A stretch of DNA of 64,000 bases from Coprinopsis marcescibilis (lineage: Eukaryota; Basidiomycota; Agaricomycetes; Agaricales; Psathyrellaceae). Positions 1 to 10,273 of this stretch are shown piece by piece. How positions within the stretch are numbered: position 1 is the first letter of the stretch; each line of letters begins with the position of its first letter. The notes under the pieces were generated by a model. The model was not told where the DNA came from and did no database searches. It saw only the letters and a list, made by a program, of their open reading frames with translations. The DNA lies in the NCBI GenBank assembly GCA_004369085.1, contig ML210278.1:17490-81489 (forward strand), read 5' to 3'. Both the position numbers and the translations under genes were made by a program.

Positions 1-1194
1 GAGAGTATGGCCCAATTTAGCTGGCTGCCAATGGAGTCTGGGTACCACTTGGTTCACTGATGTTCAATGCCGGGAAATATAGCTAATCCTCGCACAAGCC
101 ATTTTCGACTTCTCTCTCCTTCGGTGTATTTAACGCCGGCACAGTACGTACTGCGCTGCCATGATTAACTGATTCGTTACAAGTGTAGACATTATTTAGC
201 AACTTGAAGGTCCAAAGCTTACTGCGACTGCGGAGGTTCCTCTCTCAATCTCACTCACATATATTTCCACCGCCATCGTCCTTGTCATCATGAAATTGCT
301 TGCACCAAGAGATGTACTCCTACCTGGAGAGTCTCGGATCGAGCCCTATATAGAAATCCGGACTGGGGCCGAGTTCAGAGTCCAGACGCTTTGGTTTTTG
401 CGCAACGTTCGTGCTCAAAGAGCCATCTGCCACTACTTTGGTTTAGAGTCAATTATTTCTTGGAAGCCCAAGGAATATTAGGGTTCATCCTAAAGCAGAT
501 CGTTTCCAACTCACGGACACTGCATGTGGGCCATAGATGATGTCCAAGACATCCCTGCTGATGAAGGTCGAACAACTTCAGATTCACCTCCAATACCTCG
601 ACAGATATTGCCAGGGCCTAGATCGAATTGCTCTTTGCTTATGCCACGGTACCCTGTTGAATGATGTGGTGGAACACTTCAGCAGAACAGTCGTCCTGAC
701 CCAAGGTGCATACAAGACTGTGGATCGAAGCGCCGGAAATCATATACTGCCCGATTAATTTGCTGAAATACGTAGGATAGAGTGTTTACTGTGCAAAATA
801 AGGTTCAAAGCTGTGTCGTATTAGTCTAGATTTATCGCATGCCACAGTCTAGGGGACCCTAGATATTTGATCTGACCAGTGGTTCTTAAAATAGGCGCCG
901 CGCACTCCTATTGTCTACAAACGAATGGACTGGTATCAGGATCTCAACGGCTAGTTTCAGAAGTTATATAATAAAACGCATTGCTGACGATTACTTGAGC
1001 TCAATGATCGATCTCAGCGATTGTGGAAGGGCTTAGTAGGTAGCAATCGATAATCGGGAGCAGGTTACAGTCACTGTGGCGTTTTCGCTCACCCAGGAAA
1101 CGTTTATGTCAGCCTGTTTTTTCACTCCCAGGGGCCAGTGCCACGTCCTTTTTCATTCTCTCTTCCTGGCCCCCTCGCTTTTAGGTGTCTCATT
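1..1194. other. intergenic, no supported gene
   Basis: I see no gene I can support here. Two short open frames on the + strand (290-481 and 537-758) have no recognisable motifs and no splice-consistent continuation. A partial gene whose main body lies left of the window cannot be excluded. Confidence 0.4.
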
Positions 1195-2687
1195 ATGCAG
1201 TTCCTACGAAAGCCGAAGCCCATGGGCATTCGTTGCGCTGGGGAATGGACTGCTTGCCTCCCAGAAGACGTCCTACAGCGTACAATTGACCACCACCTTC
1301 GATGCGACGTTGCAACTCTCAGAAACCTCGCTGTAACCTGTTCATCTTTGGCAATTATCTGCCGCAGATTCATTTTTCGATCGGTTGTTCTGCTTCCTCC
1401 TGGCCAGCGCACGGTTACATCGTCAACACCATCGGCCGAACGCTTCGTCTCAACTCTGCAGCGCTACCCAGAGACCATCAATTTTGTCGAAGAACTTCAT
1501 CTCGTCGTAGCCTTCCCGCGGCCAGCTAAACTCTTTCGGCCCCGAACTACAGAAGAAAGGGCCTTCTACTTCATCCTTGGCGAGACATTCCCCAACCTGC
1601 GGAAGGTGTTCCTGGCCGACAATACATCTGAATGGGATGCACTGTCTCAAGGTACCCAGCAGCGAATAATCCGATTTCTCGGGGCGCACCCGCTGGAAAG
1701 CGTAGGAATCTTTCTCAAGAGCTTCTCCGACAGTCTTTTGAGACAGATCAAGGGTAATCCAGGGCTTCATATCGCCGCACTATTCAAAAAGACGGTGGGA
1801 CGTAGCCCCATTCTCGACCAACACCAACATGATGGGGATACACCAAGATTCCAGAGCATTGAATTCTACCATGCATTCTATTCCGTCGTCTTCGCAGAAC
1901 AACTCGGTCCTAACGGCACAAGCATTCCAGTGTTCTTGACGGCCCTGAAGGCTCTGATATTGGGAGATATTATAGTCTTTTCACCTGCGATAAGATCCCT
2001 CGTGCACGCTTCAAAGGCCTCATTGGTTTCCCTCCACTTCACGGCACACTGTTTTCATCAGGATCTCGATGGTGAGCGTTCATGAGGTTTTAAATTACAC
2101 AGCTGCTGAACGATATCCGTTAAGAAGTGCCACTTGATCTTGGAGAGCTTCCAAAGCTCAGGAAATTATCTATCGGATGCCTTTCCAAATTCGAACACGT
2201 ATGTGGGGCTTTGCGCTGGCTTGAGTCTTCGCTTAGGTCCATTCATACCCGGCGCTCGCAAATCGATAATACGCATGTCGGAGAATTGCGAGATGTGTGT
2301 ATCAGTCTTTGGAGTCAGAAACAACGTTCGAATCAACGTTGGGACTGGAAGGAAATGCAGATATGGTTCAAGGCGTCGCACGCGTTTAAAAACTGCGAAG
2401 TTCTGAAGACGGTTCCGATTACAGGATGGTTCAGGACAAGGGATTGCAAGGGAGTTTACTCTGAAGGATTGCCTATGGGCCCGCTTTTTCACAGCCTAAG
2501 GCGTCCACTTACGTTGGTTCAAGTATGCCCATCATGCCCCAATTCCGCACTGTACGGCCAACATGGTTCCATGTTTTGTATGCGGGCAGTCTTTCGAAAC
2601 AATGATCTCGACGATCTCGTGCATTTACTCTACCACTTCGCCTGCGAGTTTAACTGTTTGATGCCGAGCGAGCTTGATTTGTCGTAG
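1195..2687 (+). CDS. F-box domain protein
   Basis: A basidiomycete-type F-box protein, probably a substrate adaptor of an SCF ubiquitin ligase through Skp1. Two exons, 1195-2071 and 2125-2687, joined by a 53-nt intron with a GTGAGC donor and a GCTGAAC branch-like site; the phase-1 join gives 479 residues. The F-box lies near the N-terminus, with LPEDVLQRTIDHHL followed by a hydrophobic helix and CRRFIF (about residues 22-65). The rest has leucine-spaced segments like the divergent LRR-like C-termini of this expanded family, but no clear repeat. I chose the ATG at 1195 (MQFLRKPK) because the residues upstream look like read-through of the leader; an in-frame start at about 1138 is possible. 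The family assignment rests on the F-box pattern; the substrate is unknown. Confidence 0.75.
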
Positions 2688-3007
2688 CTCCAGTATCTAC
2701 TTCTACTGGCATAGCATATTTAGGATGTTAAAGGATATCTATTAGGACAGTCTTTCTCTAGGCTTTGATTATTTATACTTGTACATGGTGTGACTTGGAA
2801 AATCCATCGCTGTACTGCGTTCAAGTCAATTAAATGATCTCAATTAGGGATGTGTCCTGTGTATCGGCGCAGAAAGCGCAAACCCAAATCACACGACCTC
2901 AGGTGAGCTTTCAGCGCTTAGGCGAGATCGGAAACAGGCGCCTGTCTGGGACAAAATCTAGGCTCAGCAGGCTGACGTCATCAGAGCAAGGTTGACCTCC
3001 AACCATC
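2688..3007. other. short intergenic region
   Basis: This stretch lies between the F-box gene stop and the aldo/keto reductase start. No gene, repeat or RNA is recognised; it should hold the 3' end of the first gene and the promoter of the next. Confidence 0.4.
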
Positions 3008-4120
3008 ATGTCGAGCCTTCAACTACCCCGGATTATTTACGGAACGGCTTGGTGAGTTACTCCAGCACAGTCCCGAGAATAACTTATGCATCGGACAAAA
3101 GGAAGAAAGAACGAACGAAGGCACTTGTAATCAGTGCAGTACTCCAAGGATTTCGAGCTATCGACACAGGTGTGTGCCCATGCTTGAAAAGTTATTCTAT
3201 ACACCCTATTTATGACGAAAAAGCTTGCCAGCCAAAGCACTACCGGTATTGAAAACTCCTTTTAGGCCCCAAATACCAGCTGAACTTTAGGCTTCAAGGG
3301 AAGACCTCGTTGGGGCTGGACTGCAGGAGCTGTACGAGAAGCATGGAATACAGCGCGAGGATATATGGCTCCAAACCAAGTATCATATCATTCCATAACG
3401 GCACAGTGGATTCGACTAACACACCTGTGTAGGTTTACGTCCCTTGCTGGTCAAGACGCCGCCAAACCACTCCCATATAACCCATCGTCGCCAGTATCTG
3501 CGCAGGTGGCGTCATCACTCGAGACATCCTTGGCGAACCTTCAGACCACTTATCTAGACAGCTACATCTTGCACTCCCCTCTGCCCACGCTCGACGCAAC
3601 TCTAGAGGCATGGCGAACCCTCGCAAAGTTTCAAGATGAGGGTAAGGCCAAGTTGATCGGAGTGAGCAACACCTACGATGTGCGAGTCCTTGAAGCACTA
3701 GACGAAGTGCGCAAGGTGCAAGTCGTTCAAAACCGGTGGTATCAGGGGAACCATTGGGACAAGGACGTGGTAGCCTATTGCCGACTCAATGGAATCATGT
3801 ATCAGTAAGAATCTGTCAAGCTTTGGGAGCCAAGACGAGGACGAGTCAGCTGACGAAATCTGTTCAGGTCTTTCTGGACCCTCAGTGGATCACCTGAACT
3901 ACTTTCCCATCCTTCGCTACTGGCTATCTCTGATACCAACGGCATTACTCCAGAACAGACGTTATACAGGCTTGCACAACTGGCAGGTATCACACCATTA
4001 TCTGGGACGACCAACCCGGAGCATATGAAGCAGGACCTCGAGGTGAAGAACGTCGAACTAAAAGGCAATGGGATCGAGAAGGAACTGGAAAGCGTGAAGG
4101 CGTTTATCGCACCGCAATAG
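3008..4120 (+). CDS. aldo/keto reductase
   Basis: A cytosolic-type NAD(P)H-dependent aldo/keto reductase of 279 residues. Six exons are phase-consistent: 3008-3051, 3102-3169, 3224-3245 (22 nt), 3299-3379, 3433-3804 and 3868-4120, with introns of 50-63 nt. The start MSSLQLPRIIYGTAW is typical of the fungal branch. All four catalytic residues of the family are visible: Asp36 (in AIDT), Tyr44 (in PKHYR), Lys72 (in IWLQTK) and His119 (in YILHSP). The C-terminal part has the conserved SFWTLSGSPELL segment and a helix ending FIAPQ. The usual length is about 280-320, so it looks complete. The substrate cannot be deduced. The next gene faces it tail to tail. Confidence 0.88.
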
Positions 4121-4406
4121 CAACGAACCTGAGAACAAAGAAGTAAAACCCATAGTTTTGAATGTATGCTATGGGGCAACAAAACCAGATAAAACTCCTT
4201 CCGCAACCCACCCCACATATGAATGCCTTGGCTTCTGGTCACAGGTCCTTCAAATGTCGGGTAGATATGTCTTGGTGATAGCTAGGCATTTGATCTGGTC
4301 CTTCCCCAGTTTGGACTGTCGATGCCGTTTTGGGTCGTGTACGACGGGAATATTTTTGATAACCACTCGAACTCGGTGGTCTCCATTGGCAGAAAGATTG
4401 GCCATG

Positions 4407-5580
4407 TCAGAATACGACGACCTTCTTTGTTTTCGATGATAGCGACCCTGTTGCCGGAATGCCAAGTCTGGTCGGTGCCTGCTCCGTAACATCTGCCAGC
4501 CTTCTGAATCGTTCCTCCGTCCTCTCTTCGCGCTCAACCTGCTTTGTATTCCTGACCAAGGTCATAAAATCGTCTTCGTCAGCTCCAGCCTCTCTTCCAG
4601 TGCCCACGGCCACCTTCGCGGCGCTTCCATCTGGAAACACAGTCAGAGTGAAGTTGATAGAGAGCTACCAGATGATACTCACCCGTTTTGCGAGTCGCGC
4701 AGTCCTTCGCTAGATGGGTGGTATCTCCACAAATTTTGCAGCATCCGCCATTGGGGTAAACTCCTCTGGCCTTGTTTTGAGGACATGCAGATGCGAGATG
4801 GCCCTTCCCGGAGCACACAAAACATGATGCGTAAGGAAGCGGGTTCTCGGGATTTGCAAGGTTCCTGCACCTCGAGAGATTGTGTTTTGAGGAGCCACAT
4901 CTGTAAATATTAGCGTCAGCCATCGAGTCGACGAGGAATCTGCAGGATGAACGCGAACCTGTAACAAATTCCGACCGCATTGGAATTTCCCTCCCTCTTC
5001 GCCACATCCGCATCAGCTGCTTTGGGGCAATCCCGTGCAGCATGACCCTTTTCTCTACACGCGAAGCAAGTTGTAGCATCATTTCGCTCTTGAATCCGTG
5101 CAAGTCGACGCTTCTCACCCAGAGAAAGTTCTAAGCAAATAAACGGTCAGTTCAGTTCCGAATCCGAAAAGTTGACATTCTCGTACTTTTCTCGAACTTT
5201 TTCCTCGGCCTTTGGGGTTTTATGGGAAGCCTAGAGCTCTTCGGAGCCTCTCCATTTGCTGAAGCTTCGTCGTTCCTGTCTGCATTCAAGTTTTTGGGTT
5301 GTCCTTGTCCACCTTCAGATGGACCATTCTCTCCCTCTACGGCTAGCTTCTTCTTGTTCGGCCTATGCCTCTTCGGGTGCCTCCTCGGTGGTTGACTCCC
5401 GTCTTCACCCTTTGGGCCCTCAGGTTTGGGTTTTGTAGGCTTTGGGGCACCTCGGCTAGGTGCTTCTACAGGAGGTGCTGTTGTTGATGTTGTCCCTGTA
5501 AGTTCATCATCTGGCAATGTTTCGGGGAACCCAGCTTCCACATAAGTTCGCTTTCGGCCAAAGTTCGTTACTCGAGTCAT
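4407..5580 (-). CDS. CCHC zinc-knuckle protein, ZCCHC9-like
   Basis: A nucleic-acid-binding protein with four consecutive CCHC (C-x2-C-x4-H-x4-C) zinc knuckles. Four exons on the minus strand, 5580-5187, 5130-4959, 4900-4683 and 4630-4407, give 335 residues with phase kept at each join. The first 130 residues are rich in Pro, Lys, Arg and Gly and probably disordered. The knuckles follow: CFACREKGHAARDC, CYRCGSSKHNLSRC, CFVCSGKGHLASAC and CKICGDTTHLAKDC (about residues 150-260). The tail is charged and probably helical, ending KKVVVF. This arrangement matches the ZCCHC9 family of nucleolar RNA-binding proteins; a role in rRNA processing is inference from that family. It is tail to tail with the aldo/keto reductase. 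Confidence 0.82.
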
Positions 5581-5892
5581 GAGAAACTATCAACGCATGC
5601 AAAGAGAAGAGAAACGGGTATTTTGTGCTGGTTGCAGAAATTGCCGATATGCCATTTCGGGATCAAATTGTTTTAGGCTTGGCATTGTGTCAGCGTGATT
5701 TCTGGTGTTAAGGGCAGGCGTGAGGAGTCTAGCACTGAGGTTTGAGGTAATGTAGGCGTAATACCTGTATCATATTTCCAATAAAATACAAAAAGCGTGA
5801 TGCATACTTGGTACAGAACGAGAGCAGAAAACAAGGATAGGCCGTACATAATTACAGGGTATAGAACATTAATTTTCATAGTTCCGCAGTGA
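5581..5892. other. short intergenic region
   Basis: This stretch lies between the end of the Zn2Cys6 factor and the start of the CCHC protein, both on the minus strand. A 68-codon minus-strand open frame (5673-5879) could encode a hydrophobic peptide, but nothing else supports it. Confidence 0.35.
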
Positions 5893-8800
5893 TCAACTGG
5901 TACCAGGACGTGTTGCCTGAGTCAACTGCTCCACATTAGAAATGAAACTGCCCCACTCATCCAACCTATGAGGGAGAACCATCCTCAGTATCGACACGAT
6001 ACGAGCCAAACAAACACTCACTCCAAGCAAGCAGGTGCAGTCGTCCACATTTTCATCATCTCCATATCCAAAATCGGTTGCTGCAACTGACTCAAAAGTG
6101 TCAGCTGTTGTGCCAAAGCCGTATAGTCCGTGCTCGAGCAGTGCGAGAACAAGGTGGCACTGTCGGCGTGCGTGACGGGCTGGGTAAGCAACGGTGCCGT
6201 AGGGGGTGGTGGGGCCGCAGACGTGCTGGTACTGGTGCTCGCCCCATGATTACCGGCAGCAGCGCTGGTGCTAGTGGCACCAATGTTACTTGGCCCGGCA
6301 GCGCTACTCGAACCATCCTCATTTCCCAAAGGCCCAGTCGGAAAATAGCTATTGAAAACCGCATCCTTCAACATCGAATCCAGCGCAAAGCTATCCGACG
6401 CCGAAGTGTACATATCTGCCACTGGGTCCGAGGTTAAGGAGAAGAGGTTGGGCATGACGGGCGGGGGTTGGTCAAAGTGATACGCAGTTTTTGTCGGAAC
6501 CGACGTAAGAATTTGGCCTAGCTGCTCCCCAAGAAAGGCGTTGACGTTGGAGGGGTCGGTAAAGTTAAACTGGCCGTACACCGGTAGTCGGCCGAGGTCG
6601 TTGCTGTACATCGGAAGGAGGAAGTTGATAGGGGGTTCAATTGGCGATATTGGGCTGGTGGCTTGCTGGCTGAGGGAAACGCGACGTGTTCCTGCGATAT
6701 TACGTGTTTCTGTTGTAGGTGAGGCCATAGAAACGTCGATGGAAGAGGACGACGAGTCACTCTGACTGTCTGACCGCGACCTCTTCTTGCTCTTGGACTT
6801 TTTACCCGTTTTCTGAAGTTCAGTGCCGATGTCACCCGCCGATGCCAGTTCCGTGAGCATATCTCTGAACCGAAACAGTTAGCAAAGAATTAGGAGCGAG
6901 ATGGGCTGCACCTTACAAAAACCTTCCCGCAGACGCAGACCTATGCTCCGCCGTCTTCAGCATATCCATGCAGCGCTGAACGTCCTCCATTTCGCGTTTA
7001 GGACTGGGGGCGAACCCAGACCGTTTCCCACTCCAGATGTTCAGAAGAAGTACCAGGCCAGATGTAAAGGCCAAGACCTGGAATGGATGACTGGGTAATG
7101 GACTGAGCCTGCTGAATGCCTCGAGAACGTGGCAGCACGACCGAGCAGCATTAGTGCAGATGGCCAGTGAGGGGAATGCACCGGGTTTAGGGTTTCTCGG
7201 TGAAGGGATAAAGGGTCGGTGAATGAGGATTTGGACGTGGTAGTACGTTGCATGGAGGGCGGAAGACTGCTTGAGGAATAGGTCGTTGGTTGACCCGGGA
7301 TTCCATTTAACTATTCAAGGTCAATGCAAGCCTTTGAGGGGAATAGCACGATAGACTTACGATGTTCAGGGACTGAGTCCATCCAGTTGTTCATTGCAGC
7401 GTCCAACTCAGCGATAATCTGCTGTTCCGAACGCTGGCTAGTTTTACTAGTGAACCTGGAGTTCTTGCTGGAATACTGATGAGCAGGAAAGGTTACATAT
7501 GGCATATGCATGTGGAATGGTAAGAGCTTACGATCAATCGCATTGTATACGCGACGATTTCCATGAGGTTCAGGTAGGTGATAAAATAGGCCATTGATGA
7601 CGGCTTCCCTTCAGGCTGCACGAAGCCTTGATCCCAGTACTCATCGTCGACTTCGAGAGGAAGATCAAGATCGTAGCTAACTCTGAAGTCAGAAGGGGAG
7701 TAAAAAAGTAAAAAAAGCAAGGCGCACTCTTCTTCTTGAAGCCCACAGGGGCGGCCTGCCGTGGAACTGATTAAACGATCCAGAGTAAGGATAACCCTAA
7801 AATGACATCAGTACAAACTTTACTCATCTTCCCAGCCAAAGAAATGCGTACCAGAACGCGCGTTTCCACAGCTCATCCTCGGCAGTTGGCATCGTATTCT
7901 GCTTATCAACCCTCCTCCTCAAATGTCCTCCCACTTCTTGCGATAACCGTAGGGCCATCCCAATCTGGGCCCAAACACCCTGCGGCATCTCGCTCGAAGA
8001 CGCAAACGACACATATAACTAGCAACAAAACCGTTCAACCCCCGCGACATTCAAAGAAAGATAGACGGCAACAAACCGCGTGCATCTGGAGCTCATACAG
8101 CCCGGTCCTATTGAACAGGTTCTTGCGCAGCACATTGACTTGTTCAAACCATTTCCAGCCCGCCGACCGCGGGGAGTCTGTGCCCTCAGATAGTACCCTG
8201 GGGTCATCAGAGTACCGTGCACCGTGTGCACAGACCATCAGGAACACCCTCGCGAACATGGAATCTTCATGGTGTAGCCCTTCATCCACATGATTCTGAA
8301 ATGTTGGGCGGTGTAAGAGAGGAAGGAATGGGTTGATGTAAGTGAAATAAGCATCAATCAGGGAGGGGCATAAGTCTTCATCGGGGAAGAGATATTCTCG
8401 TTCATCCTCGTCGAGTTCGGGGTTGTAGGTCATCCACTGTCATACGCTTATCAATGACAACTCTTAATGAAACAAGTGGAAGGGCCCGTACACTCGGAAC
8501 GTCGTAAAATTCCCGGCGTTTCATAGGAATCGCAGGGCTGACGTAGGCCACTCCTTCGCCAGTAAACTCTTCTCGGAGATCAAGGGCAGTTTGGAGGAGT
8601 TCATATTGGCTATGTGACAGAAAGAGAACGTTAGTACAGCATCAGGAAACTAGATGATAGGCCAATACCTTGACTTCCCAAAGTATCTATTCTCAGTGGG
8701 GTTCAAGGTTAGACGGCTAAGCTTTCCGAGTATCTCAGGTTGGCTATTAATGGGTTGCAAGGGCTTTGGTGTGCAAGGTCGCCCCGCAGGTTTGTTCAAT

Positions 8801-9485
8801 TCTTCATTCAGGTCAACCCCTGGTAGCAACTATCCAAACCCAGGTCAACGTCTCTCACATACGGGGATGAGTGAAACCACTCACTCTTCGCAGCAGCTTG
8901 TCCATCTTATCAAGCCGCATTTCGAGGCTTTCCACATATCTGGTAGTACCGGGACGAGTGTGCGAGCAACGAGGCAGGTTAACAACCGTCAAACGTCTGA
9001 AACAGCCTCGTTTATTACTCACCCCTTCGCAGACCCCAGCGCCTGTTACGAGACGAATTGAAGTATCGTAAGTAATATGTTATCGCCATCGAGTACCATG
9101 AAAGCCCGAACCTTTGTAACCTCTTTGTGTGTGCATTCCAGCCCAGCTTGTATGCAGTTACTGCACCGGTTTCCGGGTAGCTCACCGCTATCACCTAGGA
9201 AGGAAGTGATATCAGTCTGAGCGCTACACCCTGGGGATATATCACTGGCGACTCACATCGGACTAGTAAAGGGGTAGTGTGACCGTCAGCATACGAGGTG
9301 ATAAGCAGGACCGTCCAAAGGAAATAGTCACTTTTCTTTCGCTTGCAGACATCACAAGCACCCGGGATCCTCCTCTTCTTCGACTGCGAACGACTGGCTA
9401 ACAGCTCTTCTGACTTCGAGCTTCCACCGGTCGACGGGGATTGTACCGAAGAGTCGCTACTAAGCAGTGCGACGCTGGGGGCCAT
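5893..9485 (-). CDS. Zn2Cys6 fungal-specific transcription factor
   Basis: A nuclear Zn2Cys6 binuclear-cluster transcription factor with a fungal-specific transcription factor domain. Fifteen phase-consistent minus-strand exons: 9485-9332, 9262-9257, 9194-9112, 9042-9023, 8939-8885, 8829-8669, 8609-8492, 8436-8077, 8018-7852, 7796-7728, 7682-7532, 7475-7361, 7310-6917, 6864-6022 and 5965-5893; total 922 residues. The zinc cluster spans residues 44-74 with spacing C-x2-C-x6-C-x9-C-x2-C-x6-C. Exon 2 is only 6 nt and supplies the codons around the third ligand, Cys54. A coiled-coil segment (GYVESLEMRLDKMDKLLRR) follows the cluster, as usual for dimerising members. The regulatory domain covers about residues 200-620 (LYELQMHA, EDELWKRAFW, DRLISS). 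After that come a Lys/Ser-rich nuclear-localisation-like stretch and a Ser/Ala/Pro-rich tail. The target genes cannot be read from sequence. Confidence 0.88.
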
Positions 9486-10273
9486 AATTTGTTTAAGCTT
9501 CGTATGCAAAACCCTAGAGCTTGTACGGGCGGTTCGAGATGTCGTCGCGGTATACCCCAGCCTTCCAGGTCTGCAAAGATCAAGAATAAGAAGCTCCCCA
9601 AACCGATCCAGAACCCCCTGTCCGACTTCCATCCAATGTCATTGGACCAATTGCGATTCGCAATATTGCAGTTATCTTTGTCAGCTAATTATTTCGTCAG
9701 TGCAAGCCGAAGTCTCGCGATAACGATAATTTCACAAACCACGCAAGCTCGGGCGTAGTGCGGAGTGCTGGTCCGACCATGGCGTTTTTGTAGTCACTTG
9801 CGATTACTGAATGCCAAAATCAAAGCAGAAAGAGAGCTTTGTGCCTTAATATGGGTTTGAAATGGTGGCAGGGTGAGAGCGTTTTGAGCCTGTGATGTTG
9901 GTTTGCGTGAACGAAGCAAGGTATGGCAAATTGCAAATTGATAGTGTCGGCCCCCGCGCTGATTACCGGCGGTCGGTCATCATGCACCATGGTTGCAACA
10001 ATGGGAGGGGAGGGTTGGCCTGGGTTGGCATAGCGCCTTGATAAATTGTGATATTTATTAAATACAACCTTCGTTTCGCAGTGGATAGGATTGGTTGGCG
10101 AGGTGCCGAAAGCTTAAAAACTTCAATTGGCGCGCCAACGCAACCGTGAGGCCTCTGCTATGGGTACGGTACAAACGACGTCCATTTTACTTCCATCCTG
10201 AACGCGTTAAGCAATGACGAACGGAAAATGTGTGTCCACATAACCAAGATACCCGGAGAGTCTAGTTCCGGTG
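9486..10273. other. promoter-side intergenic region
   Basis: Upstream of the Zn2Cys6 factor and downstream of the 712-residue protein, both on the minus strand. The longest open frame continues the factor upstream of its ATG at 9485, and I regard it as leader sequence. No other gene is supported. Confidence 0.35.

Noticed and set aside
290..758. Two small + strand open frames near the left edge
   Set aside because: 63 and 73 codons, no motif, no splice-consistent extension.
5673..5879. 68-codon minus-strand hydrophobic open frame
   Set aside because: It lies between two minus-strand genes without family match; hydrophobic runs from AT-rich spacers are common.
9263..9331. Single intron 9331-9195 without the microexon in the Zn2Cys6 factor
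   Set aside because: It keeps frame but destroys the third zinc-ligand cysteine; kept only as a possible alternative splice form.
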